A DNA stretch of 64,000 nt from contig CAUYUJ010009502.1 in assembly GCA_963575745.1 (NCBI GenBank), forward strand, positions 118,269 through 182,268, in the 5' to 3' direction. This DNA comes from Prorocentrum cordatum. Taxonomy: Eukaryota > Sar > Dinophyceae > Prorocentrales > Prorocentraceae. The notes beneath the pieces are model-generated. The model saw nothing but the letters and a program-made list of their open reading frames with translations, searched no databases and was not told the origin of the DNA. Every line of letters starts with the position of its first letter. Within the stretch, counting starts at the first letter, position 1. The position numbers were made by a program, and so were the translations under genes. Below, one piece after another: positions 53,400 to 64,000 of this stretch.

Positions 53400-56330
53400 A
53401 TCACCATCCACATCATCACTAACATACGCATTAGCATCATCATCCGCAGCATAAGCATCATCGTTATCAGTATCATCATCAGCACCAGCATCACCTCATC
53501 ATCGCCATCATCATAACATTGACCTTAACCACCATCATCATCGTCATCATCATCACCACACTTACCACCACCATTCTCATCATCGGCATCATCCACATCA
53601 TCATCATCACCATGAACATATCATTATCATTGTCGTCATCATCAGCATCACCACCATCATCACCATTATCATTAACAGTCAACCTCTATACGAATGCTGC
53701 GCCGTAACGGCCATGTTAAACGGCTTGGCGAGCGGAAGCGCCCAAGGATGGGCCGCAGGGCAAGGATGCAAGGATAGCCTAGGAAAGCTGTTCATCCTTA
53801 CTATGCGGGCTGACTGTAATCATCCACACGATCACCACCATCATCATCATTATCCTCACCACCACCACCATCATCATCATCGGCATCAGCGTCATCATCA
53901 CCATAATCAGCAGCAGAGTCGTCATCGTCATCGCGACCGCCACCGTCATCGCAATCAACATAGCCACCACCATCAGCAGCATCATCATCATGAGAATCAT
54001 CATCACCGTCCTCATAGTCACCAAAAACAGCATCATCATCAGCATCATCACAATCGAAGTCATCGTCATCATCATCAGCAACAGCAGCATCGTCATCGGC
54101 GACATCATCGCCATCGCCATCGTCATGGACATCACCACCACCACCATCATCATCATCACCACCATCGTCATCAGCAACATCATCCTCATTATCACCGTCA
54201 TTATCATCATACAATCACCCTAACAAACACCACCATCATCATCATCGCCATCATCATAATCATCAGTAGCAGCGCCGGCATCATCAGCATCATCATCAAC
54301 GCCCCCATGATCAGATTCGTCAGCAATGTCACCATCATCATCAGCATCATCATCACCATCACAACCACCATCATCTACACCATAATCATCATCATAATCA
54401 TCCGCATCATCATGATCATCATCATGGTCAGCATCATCATGGCCATCGTCATTGTATCCATCATCATCATAGCCATGATAAGAATCATCGTCGCCATCAT
54501 CATCATCAGCATCATCACCAGCATTACCTTCAACATCACCCAACACGTCATTGCCATCACCAGTAGCATCATCGTGATCATCAACATCCGAATCATCACT
54601 TGCATCGTCATCATCCGCAGAAGCACCATCATCAGATTCGCCATCATCGTCATCATCACCAAAACCATCATGAGCATCAGCATTATCATCATCAGCAGCA
54701 GCATCATCATCATTTTCGCATGCTCATCATCAGCATCATCACCACCATCATCATCATACACATCATCATCATGACCATCTGCCTCATCATCATCGCCATC
54801 ATTATCATCATTTGCATCATCATCCTCATCACCATCAGCATCATCATCGTCGTCACAATCATCATCACCGTAATCACCACCCATCTTTCCATCATCATCA
54901 GCAGCATCAACATCATCATCATCGTCGTCATCGTCATCAGCACCACCACAATCATCAGCAGCATCATCGCCGCCATCGGAATGAGCATCGTCATCCCATG
55001 ATCATCGTCACCAGCACCATCATCATCAGCATCGTCATCAGCAGCCGCATCGTTCCCATCGTCACCATCAGCATCGACATCATCGGCAGCATCATCGCAA
55101 AAATCAACAGTATCATCATCACTACGAGTAAACCAATACCATCACCATCGTCATCATCAGAATCATCATAATCGTCCTCATCACCATCATCGCCATCTTC
55201 ATTATCATTATTATTATCAGCATCATCATCATCCTCGTAATCGTCATCGTCATGCTCATCATCAGCAGCAGCAGAATCGTCATCGCCATCGTCATCGCCA
55301 TCAGCACACTCATGAGCGCCATCGCCATCATCATCGAATCAGCATCACGATGATGGGTGAACACCACCACCATCATCATCATCAGTACCATCATCGTCAT
55401 CATCAGCAGCAGCTGCTGCACCAGCATCAACATCAGCATCACCATCATAAGCATCAGCATCACCAGCATCATCATCACCATCAACATCATCACGACCATC
55501 GTCATCATCATCATCGTCATCATCAGCATCACCGTCAGCATCCTCATCATCATCATCAGCATCAGCATCGTCATCGTAATCGTCATCCACAACAGTATCA
55601 TACTTAGCATCATGGTCGTCATCATCGTCGCCATCAGCGTCGTCGTCATCAGAATGATTATCACTTTCATCCGCATCGTGATCATCATGATAACCGTCAT
55701 CATAATGATCATCGTCTTTGGCATCATCAATCATGATGATCATCATTATCATCGTCATCCTCATAATCATCAGCATCACAATTATTAGAACTACCATCAT
55801 CATCAACAACAGCATCGTCATCGTCATCATCGTCATCATCATCACCGAAATCATCCTGATGATCATAATCATCATCTTCATCATTGTCATCATCGGTACC
55901 AGCGTCATCATCAGAATCAGCATCATCATCACCAAGATCGCCAATATCATCACCAATAGCATCATCGTCGTCATCAGCATCAGAATCATCACCAGCATCG
56001 TCATCATCCGCGCAAGCGTCATCGTCAAATTCGTAATCGATATCACCAAAATCATCATGATCATCGTTATCATGATCATCATGACATCATCATTCCCATC
56101 ATCATTATTAGCATCAGCATAATCACCAGCATCGTCATCATCATGACCATGAGCTTCATCATCAACATCATCATCAGCATCATCATCATCACCATCCTCA
56201 TCAGCATCATCAATATCATCAGCATCAGCATCATCATCAGCAGCAGCATCGGCATCATCGCCATCAGCGTCATCGCCCCTAGCATCCAAGATCATCAGCA
56301 GCAGCACCAGCAGCATCACAACCATGACCA
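53400..56330. repeat. (ATC)n microsatellite, 2.9 kb
   Basis: Degenerate CAT/ATC triplets with GTC, AGC and ACC variants. A unique 130-bp island (53690-53820) interrupts it. Long poly-His, Ile, Met and Asp ORFs in several frames are artefacts. Confidence 0.97.
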
Positions 56331-56432
56331 CCAACTGACACTGACTGACACTCCCGCGCGTTGGCACCAAGTAGGGTGCAGCGGGTGTGGCGCCGGAGCG
56401 CCGTTCAGCGTGGCGGTCTTCACAACATAAAC

Positions 56433-56495
56433 CTTGGAAGAGGAGGAGGAGGAGGAGGAGGAGGAGGAGGAGGACGACGACGACGACGACGAGCA
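56433..56495. repeat. GAG then GAC tract next to exon 2
   Basis: GAGGAGGAGG (56438-56472) then GACGACGACG (56473-56491). In the transcript this is GUC then CUC, starting about 55 nt after the exon 2 donor; the order is reversed relative to the other introns, which start with purine triplets. Confidence 0.93.
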
Positions 56496-56546
56496 TCATA
56501 ACCATCATCGAGCACCGGGAGCAGTAGCGGGGGCCACGCCCGGGGC

Positions 56547-56597
56547 CTTCGCCTCGAGGTCGCCGAGCATCTCGATGACCTTCCCGATGGGGCTGGC
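56547..56597 (-). CDS. Exon 2 of the giant split gene (51 bp)
   Basis: Acceptor AG at 56599-56598 (GCCCAG|GCC), 17 codons A-S-P-I-G-K-V-I-E-M-L-G-D-L-E-A-K, donor GC at 56546-56545 (AAG|GCCCCG). SPI.KVI..L.DL.AK directly after the signal peptide is the typical mature N-terminus of this dinoflagellate family (predicted coiled coil; function unknown). Phase 0 at both ends. Confidence 0.88.
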
Positions 56598-56859
56598 CTG
56601 GGCGCGCGCGCGGCCGGCGCGGGCCACGCGGGGAGGCTCCTCCGCGCCGCCCCGGGGCCGCCCAGGCTCCGCGCCTCGCGCTCTCGCGGGGCCCAGGCCC
56701 AGGCCCGGCCCTCCCGCCCTCCCGCGGGACGCCCCGGGCCCAGGCCGCGCCGCGCACGGCGCGGGCATCGAGCATCGCTGCACCAGCCCCTGCAGTCGGC
56801 TCCTTTGGACCCCAGGCAACCACACCTGCAGCAGAAGATCTGGTCTCACGACGCCCCCC

Positions 56860-57200
56860 GCTCACGCCCACGCCCGCGCCCACCACGCCCGCGCCCACCA
56901 CGCCCGCGCCCACGCCCGCGCCCACGCCCGCGCCCACTCTCGCGCCCAGGCCCAGACCCAGGCGCAGGCCCACGCCCAACGCTCACGCGCACGCGCGCGC
57001 CACGCCCACGCCCACGCGATGGGGGGTGGAGGCCGCTGCCTGCGGGCCCCGAAGGGCATCTCCCCAACGGGGGCGCCGAGATGGTGGGGGTCCTGATGAT
57101 GGGGATGGAGACGTTGACGACGATGCTGACGAGGATGTTGACGACGATGTTGACGACGGCGGCGGCGGCGGCGACGACGACGACGACCATCGCACCGTCG
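56860..57200. repeat. CGCCCA/GCGCCC repeat and (GAC/GGC)n tract
   Basis: ACGCCCGCGCCCACC units at 56860-57015; in the transcript this is G-rich (GGGCGTGGGCGCG) and lies about 270 nt upstream of exon 2. GACGATGTTGACGACGGCGG at 57110-57190. Confidence 0.88.
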
Positions 57201-59355
57201 ATGGGGTCCGCCGAGCGATCCTGACTACGCCCCTGCGGGCGGCCTGCGTCGCGCTCGGCGCTCAGCGCTCGCACTGCGAGATCGTTCTTTCCGGGTGCGC
57301 GGCGCACCGCGCTGGCCTTCGAGCGCTGCCCCAATGTTCCCCATGTTTTCCCCTGTTTTCCCTATGTGCTCCCCTGTCTTCCCCTCTTTCTTCCCCTGTG
57401 CTTCCCCGTCTTCCTGAGGTCTGCGCTGCTTTGTGCCGGTGCCCACTTGCCCCCTCCTGAACTTAGGTCGGGCATGTCCCCCTAGCATGTCCCCCTACAG
57501 GCGGATCTTGTGCGAAAAAATATTTGTAAATACTTAAAAAATACCCCAGAATGGTCAAAAATAGTCAGAAGTTGTCCCCAGACTGTTTTTAAACTATCTT
57601 TGAATATTCCTCCTGTAGAGGGGCAGGCCCGACTGAATCCTGAACCGAGAGGCCCCTGGCGCCCACGTCGAGGGAGAGCAGCGACGGCCCCGGGGCGAGC
57701 GGAGCGGCCTTCTTTAAGCAGGGGCCTACCGTCCCGGCATTCCTGTTGTCCTACCACGAAAGGTTCTCAGAACCCAAAAAAAACCTAAGAACAAAAACGG
57801 CATGCTCTTAGAACACAGGCCCGATGTGTTAAAACAAGACAGCCCCAGCCAGAAATGTTCTGAGAGCACTTCGTGGAAACCACAACAGATTCCTAGAACA
57901 TTCTTCGGTAGGCCTATAGGCGAGCCGGGACGCTTCGCCACTGCTTGCCTTCTTGGGATGCAGAGGCCCTCGGCCGCGCACCCTCCCGGAGGCGGGGGGC
58001 CCGCTCCCGGCCAGCGTGCCGCCGCAGGGAGCGCCGAGTCGGGAGCAGGGACGCTTCTGGCACGGGCCGAGGGGTCGTGAGACGCGCAGGGACACACTAA
58101 TACATTTTCGGCGGTGGACAAACCTCCCTTTAAAAAACCACCCTTTAATGAAAACGGCCTGGGACCAATCGACGCGCCTGGACCCGCAAAAATGACGGCC
58201 GCGACGCCCTCTCGCGAACCGAAGACGGCCAATTCACTAATCGACGTGTCAGGGTAGGAGGTCTATCAATCTCCGATATATGTCCTCCTCGGAGGCGCGC
58301 GTCCGACCCAAACATACAGTATATACCCATCTTGTAGTATTATCGTTTCCCGAGCGGCGTGGCCAGAAAGCGCCCGCCACGGCGCATATACTAGAAGATT
58401 TCTCGGTGCGCGCGTCGCCCCTGGGGGGCGACGAGCATATAGGGGCGACGCCGAGGTCAGGTCTGCAGAAGACCCCAAGCGGACGTCGAGGGGCGCAGCC
58501 AACCTGTTCGGTCAAACTACGATTGATGCACCACACCCGGCGTCGAGCCAAAACTTTGGACATGAGCGAGTGGCTGGACGTTGCACCTCTTCGTCGGCTT
58601 GACCGGCGAGGCGTTGCACCACCTTGACGTCCCCTTTGCGGTGATCCTGCAGAGGCCTCGGCCCGACTCAGGGCACCGGCGAACCGCGGCCACGAACCCC
58701 ACGAACGGCCCGAGAACCAGAGCGGCCCAGAGGAGGAGGGGAAGGGCCGTGAAACCTGGGAGAGAGCGTGGCCCTGGCCATGATGCCCACGCTTTTGGGG
58801 GTCCGCGGGCGCGAGAAGATCAGACGCTGGTCGAGCAGCGGCGGGGCGCGCCGGAGCACAACGAGGCACAGGGAGGAGGGGACGCGCGAAGCGAGGACGG
58901 CCAGAGAGGCCGAAGGGTCGGGAGAGCCACGCTGGGCCATCGAAGTCCTCGTGTGCGTGCCGAGGTGCGCTGATACCCGCACACACCCGTGCCCCTCTCC
59001 CTTCGGCTACACGCGAGAGTGACCCATGGGTAAGAGTGACCTTCGGTGCGCGGCTCCTTGGGAGCGCGGGGGGGCCGAACCCAAACGCGCAAGACGCTGC
59101 TGTCGCATCGCGCTGGGCGGTCGGGTGACCCCGATGGGCCCGCACCGACGGTCGCTCTGGCGAAGGGTCACTCGTAAGTTCTTATCGATCCCTCCTCTCG
59201 GACGCCACCGAAGGCCCCCCCCTGGCCTCGCGGGGGCCGACATCAGCCCAAGACCCCGGCACACGGAACGGGAGCGGGCCCGCAGAGGCGGCCCGGCGGC
59301 GTGCCATTCGGGCCTCCCTCTGCCGACTCTCCCGAGGCCCCCGCGCCTGGGCCGC
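57201..59355. other. Unique GC-rich part of intron 1
   Basis: No gene identified. TTCCCC words repeat at 57335-57415. A 298-codon minus-strand ORF (59145-58249) is uninterrupted but lacks any recognisable motif and has the Arg/Ala/Pro bias of random GC-rich sequence; treated as fortuitous. Confidence 0.5.
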
Positions 59356-59359
59356 GGCC

Positions 59360-60092
59360 GTGCGGAGAAGGAGGAGGAGGAGGAGGAGGAGGACTGAGGA
59401 GGCCAAGGAAGAAGACGAGGAAGAGGAGGAGGAGGAGGAGGAGGAGGAAAGAAGGAGGAGGAGGAGGAGGAGAAGGAGGCGGAGGAGGAGGAGAAGGAGG
59501 AAGGAGGACGGCTGCCCCCAGTCGCGGATCGGCCAGGGTCTGCCCCAGGACGGCGCCTCGACGGCACAGGGGCCACCCCGAGGTTGTCCTGAGACGCCCC
59601 CAGACGGACTCCAGGGCCCTGCACTCCTCACCCTCATCCTTCTCCTCTTCTTCTTCTTCTTCTTCTTCTTCTTCCTCCTCCTCCTCCTCCTCCTCCTCCT
59701 CCTCCTCCTCCTCCTCCTCCTCTCCTCCTCCTCCTCCTCTCCTCCTCTCCTCCTCTCCTCCTCCTCCTCCTCTCTCCTCCCTCCTCTCCTCCTCTCCTCT
59801 CCTCCTCCCCTCCAACCCTCCTCCCCTCCTCCCTCCTCTCTCCTCCTCTCCTCCTCTCCTCCTCCTCCTCCTCTTCTCCCCACCTCCCTCCAACCCTCCT
59901 CCTCCCTCCTCCTCCTCCTCCCTCCTCCTCCTCCTCTCCTCCTCATCCTCCTCCTCCCTCCCTCCTCCTCATCTCCTCCTCCTCCTCCTCGTATCCTCCT
60001 CCTCCTCCTCCTCTCCTCCTCCTCCTCTCCTCCTCCTCCTCCTCCTCCTCCTCCCCTCCTCCTCCTCCCTCCTCCTCCTCCACCCCCTCCTC
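59360..60092. repeat. Inverted pair of GAG and CTC tracts
   Basis: GAGGAG at 59363-59505 and CTCCTC at 59637-60090 face each other across 130 bp of unique sequence and could fold into a long GAG:CUC stem. Confidence 0.93.
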
Positions 60093-60095
60093 CAG

Positions 60096-60169
<74 letters not shown>

Positions 60170-60245
60170 ACAACATCATCACCATCACCATCACCATCAC
60201 CATCACCATCACCATCATCATCAGCATCATGATCATCATCACCAT

Positions 60246-60290
<45 letters not shown>

Positions 60291-60468
60291 TGATCATCAT
60301 CATCATCATCATCATCGCCACCATCGTCATCAGCATCATCATCAGCATCATGATTATCAGCATCATCATCATTATCAGCAGCAGCAGCATCAACATCGTC
60401 GCCATCACCGTCCTCCCCTTCCTCCTCCTCCTCCTCCTCATCATCATCATCAGCAGCAGCAGCATCAA

Positions 60469-60520
<52 letters not shown>

Positions 60521-60532
60521 AGCATCAGCATC

Positions 60533-60584
<52 letters not shown>

Positions 60585-60745
60585 GCAGCATCATCATCAT
60601 CCTCATCCTCATCCTCATCCTCATCATCATCATCATCCTCATCATCATCAGCAGCAGCACCAACATCGTCGCCATCATCGTCCTCCTCGTCCTCCTCCTC
60701 GTCCTCATCATCATCATCATCAGCATCATCATCAGCATCATCACA

Positions 60746-60795
<50 letters not shown>

Positions 60796-60817
60796 GCATC
60801 ATCATCATCATCAGCAG

Positions 60818-60852
<35 letters not shown>

Positions 60853-61589
60853 GCATCGTGGTCGTCGTCGTTGTCGTCATCATCATCATCAGCAGCTGAA
60901 TCAGCATCACCATAATCGTCATCATCGTCATCATCATCAACATGATCATCATCATCACCATCATCAGCATCAGCATGAGCATCATCGTCATCGTCATCAT
61001 CATCATCATCAGCATCATCATCATCGTCAGTATCATCAGCATCATCATCAGCAGCAATACATCATCAGCATCATCAGCATCATCAGCATCAGCAGCATCA
61101 TCAGCATCAGCATCATCATCAGAATTATCATCGTCGTCATCATCACCATAATCATCATCAGCAGCATCATCAGCATCAGCAGCAGCATCATCATCATCAT
61201 CATCATCGTCAGTATCATCAGCATTTCAACAGCAACATTACATCATCAGCGTCATTATCAGCATCAGCAGCATCATCAGCATCAGCATCATCATTATAAT
61301 TATCATCGTTATCATCGTCATCAGCATCATCACCATTACCAGCATCAGCAGCATCACCAGCATCATCAGCATCATCACCATCACCATCATCATCACAGTA
61401 AAGATGTCCATAATCATCACCATCATCATCTCATCATCATCAGCAGTAGCAGCATCAGCATCATCAGCAAAATCAGCATCCTCATCCTCATCCCCATCCT
61501 CATCACCATCGTCATCCTCATCATCCTAATCATCAGCATTATCAGAATGATCATCATCATCATCAGCATCGTCATTATCATGAGCATCG

Positions 61590-61631
<42 letters not shown>

Positions 61632-61935
61632 GCATCATCATCATACTCATCCTCATCCTCATCCTCATCCTCATCATCAGCAGCATCGGCATCGGCATCA
61701 GCATCATCATCAGCATCAGCAGCATAATCATCATCATCAGCGCATCAGCATCATCATCAGCAGCATCATCGTCATCAGCAGCATAATCATCATCATCATC
61801 AGCAGCAGCATCAGCATCATCATCAGCAGCAGCATAATCAGCATCATGTGCAGCATCAGCAGCATCATCATCATCACCATCAGCAGCATCATCAAGTTCA
61901 TCGTCAGCATCAGCATCATCATCATTATCATCCTC
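60093..61935. repeat. (ATC)n microsatellite, 1.8 kb
   Basis: CAT/ATC triplets with CAGCAG, GTC and CTC-AT variants. ORFs here are artefacts. Confidence 0.97.
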
Positions 61936-61949
61936 ATCCTCATCTTCCG

Positions 61950-62178
61950 ACTCTCCTTCTCTCCTTCTCTCTTCTCTCCTCCTCTCCTCCTCCTCTCCTC
62001 CTCTCCTCCTCTCCTCTTCTCCCCATCTTCCCTCCTCCCCTCCTCCCCTCCTCCTCGCCTCCTCTTTCTCCTCCTTCTCCTCCTCCTCCTCTTCCTCCTG
62101 CTCCTCCTCCTCCTCCTCCTCCTCGCATCCTCCTCCTCCTCCTCGCCTCCTCTTCCTCCTCCTCCTCTTCCCCCCCCC
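61950..62178. repeat. CTC-rich tract next to exon 1
   Basis: CTCCTC with TTC variants and C9 at 62171-62179. In the transcript it is a GAG-rich start of intron 1. Confidence 0.93.
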
Positions 62179-62183
62179 GCATC

Positions 62184-62249
62184 CTGCACGGCGGCTGCAT
62201 GTGCAGAGGCGGCTGCGAGGGCCAAGGTGACAAGCTTCATGCCGGCCAT
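62184..62249 (-). CDS. Exon 1 of the giant split gene: start codon and signal peptide (66 bp)
   Basis: ATG at 62249-62247 opens MAGMKLVTLALAAASAHAAA then VQ. It has a basic residue, a hydrophobic core LVTLALAAA and small residues at A-H-A, a clear secretory signal peptide. In-frame Met 4 (MKLVTLA) is a likely alternative start, since family members usually begin MK. The exon is taken to end after CAG (VQ), before GA (62183-62182), because ..AVQ|ASPIGK is how family members read. An AG directly precedes the ATG (62251-62250) and could be a cis- or trans-splice acceptor. The protein is expected to enter the secretory pathway. Confidence 0.78.
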
Positions 62250-64000
62250 CTGTGATGCCTCGCCCCACAGCGCCCCTGGGCTTCTGCCTCGTGTCTCCCT
62301 TGTGGTCGTCGCCCTCGTCGCCGTCCTCGCCCTTCTCTGTGCGCCTGCATTGCCTAGCCCGCGCGAGCCCGACGAGTACCTGAGAGCACCTGCGAGAAGC
62401 GTCAGCACGAAACCCGCGGGCAAGCCCACCAGCCTTGAAGTCTAGACGGGGAGGTGCCGTAAGGTGGGCCAAGATTCGCCACCGCGCTTGCCACGATTGA
62501 TGTGCGTCGGGTCCTGTCCGCCTCTTGCGAAGCAATAATTACGCCTCCCCGACGCATCAAGCCCAAGAGGCCCCAAGAGGCCCCAACACGGCCCCCAAGA
62601 GGCCTCAAAACTGCCTCCCAGAGGCCACTGAGAGGGCAACCACGAGAGTCCAACCCATATCCATGAGGCCTCTGACCCACCACCCACCGCCTTCGAAAAA
62701 TGGCCGCCACCCGACCGCACCGCATTGACAACAACACCCCGACAAACGACAGCGCCGAGGCAATACGGGCTGGCGGAGCTAGCGAAGCGACTGAATAGTG
62801 AAGCCTCCACGACGCATCAAGCCCAAGATGCGCTCAGTGCTGTGGCCAAGTCTCTGCGCTCTTGGCCTTACAGCGCGGAAAACGGCCCCAAAGAATGCAA
62901 GAGCCTGGGGCGGGGTGGGCCCGTGGACCCTCCCCCTGCCGCCCACGGCGCCCACCCCCCCCCGCCGCCATCCCGAGCGCGGCGGCGGAACCACGCGGCA
63001 TCGCAACTGGAGAGCCCGAAGTGGGCTCCACGATAAGATACATGAGATGTCAGGAAGCAACTCCTGGGAGGTCTTCGTTGAGAGCGATTAGAGGCTAGCA
63101 GGCCCAAATAAGGGGGCGTGAAGCGGGCCTTAACCCCAAGATTGAAGCAACAAAAAGCTGAAGCAAACTCGAGTGTGCTGCATTAGGCCAGACTTCGACC
63201 ACGGATCTACCAGCGCCGATGCTGAGCTTAACTTCCCAAGAGTTGCATCCTCAAGATTGTCAAAATGGCCTCCGACAGGCTCCCAAGAAGCCCAAAAAAC
63301 GCCACAACAAGGCACGAGGTGCCCACGGAGGCTCCCGAGGATGCCCCGAGACAGCCAAATCCTTCAAACACATTCAGCGGTTCAGCGATGTGTACCTCGA
63401 CCGGGGGAGACAAGGTGTCCGACGACCCCGAACGGGCGAGCGGCGCCCACGAGCCGAGGAGGGCCCAAACGGCCAGGGACACCCCGAGAGGAGGGCGAGC
63501 GGCCTGCTGAACCATCTAGGTGGCTCCAAGTGGGGGCTTGAAGGGCCTATCGAGGGCTCCGATGACCCCAAGAGCGCTCCCGTAGAGGCCCAAGGCAGCT
63601 CCAAGAGGGCTCCAAGAGGGGCCCAGGGCGGCCCTGGTACGCATCAAGGTGTGGCAAGCCCGAGATGGCCCCGAGACAGCCCCAACATGCCCCCAAGACA
63701 GCCCCAAGAGGCCCCGACATAGCCCCAAGCGGCCTCAGGTGGTCCGAGGCAGCTTCAAGACGCCTCCAGGAAGCCAGAGCCTCTCAAGAACCCAAGCCCG
63801 TTGAATGGTTCTGGCTTTCTCGCCTTTCTGCATCCCATGCTGGTTAGAGCGCCCCAAGATGGCTCCGGGGGGCTGCAAGAGGAACCACTACCGCCACCCA
63901 CCACCCCTCAGCACCCACGAGCCTGCAGGAAAATGCCAACAATGATGCAACATGGGCTGGCAAAATGAGTGAGACGACGAAATCAAAGAGAACGAGGCCG
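62250..64000. other. Sequence upstream of exon 1
   Basis: No gene is supported. CCCAAGAGGCCCC-type words cluster at 62565-62640 and 63285-63740. CGACGCATCAAGCCCAAGA occurs at 62550 and again at 62808. A forward ORF to 62445 has one hydrophobic stretch (VSLVVVALVAVLALL), but it is antisense to exon 1 and has no other support. No promoter could be recognised. Confidence 0.5.

Larger units (their letters stand above)
56598..62183 (-). other. Intron 1 of the giant gene (5,586 bp, GA-AG)
   Basis: Starts GATGCGGGG after CAG and is GAG-rich within 15 nt. It then holds GAU repeats (61930-60090), a GAG/CUC inverted pair (60090-59360) and unique GC-rich sequence, and ends GCGCCCAG. GA at the 5' end is a known but minor dinoflagellate donor type. 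Confidence 0.65.

Noticed and set aside
58249-59145. 298-codon minus-strand ORF
   Set aside because: GC-rich composition (Arg/Ala/Pro/Ser), no motif, located inside intron 1. Most likely chance.
62253-62445. Forward ORF with a hydrophobic segment (VSLVVVALVAVLALL)
   Set aside because: Antisense to and directly abutting exon 1; no family similarity recognised. The exon 1 signal peptide on the other strand explains the region better.

Overview
The window is eukaryotic nuclear DNA, almost certainly from a dinoflagellate; the sequence does not fix the species. Four things point there. A minus-strand protein matches a large, uncharacterised dinoflagellate secreted coiled-coil family. Its introns begin with GC, GA or GT and all end AG|G. 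Two retroelements carry relics of the dinoflagellate spliced leader just upstream of their first ORF. The mobile elements themselves (tyrosine-recombinase retrotransposons, Copia with a methyltransferase-like domain) are of types common in dinoflagellates.

Layout. Most of the window (62249 down to 2756, minus strand) reads as one giant split gene. Six tiny exons lie at 62249-62184, 56597-56547, 50527-50462, 40705-40649, 13765-13732 and 2778-about 2756. They total about 297 bp and join in frame: signal peptide, then ASPIGKVIEMLGDLEAK, VIGEGEE..EFSEWCEDK, ARSLGFSIKTASGEIASLK, ATIAKEGSNIDG and FNTKIED. The five introns are 5,586, 6,019, 9,756, 26,883 and 10,953 bp. The gene continues beyond the left edge.

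The introns hold everything else. Intron 5 (13731-2779) contains a decayed tyrosine-recombinase (YR) retroelement, 11707-5400. Intron 4 (40648-13766) contains a nested insertion. A TACATA microsatellite was split by a second YR retroelement (39028-21851, minus strand) with split direct repeats A1 / B1-A2-B2. That element was in turn split inside its recombinase gene by a full-length Copia element on the plus strand (23630-34276). Copia has 323-bp LTRs, a TCCCC target duplication, an initiator-Met-like primer site and an internal array of about 22 copies of a 90-bp repeat. The sequence left of exon 6 contains a 3' LINE fragment (2506-1533). The rest is simple and tandem repeats: CTC/GAG, ATC/GAT, GAC, CCA, TACATA, a 31-bp palindromic minisatellite, and 27-bp and 73-bp minisatellites.

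All the mobile-element genes look inactive (frameshifts, stops, altered catalytic residues). No tRNA, rRNA, bacterial operon or CRISPR array is visible. Most long ORFs in the window are translations of simple repeats and are left out.
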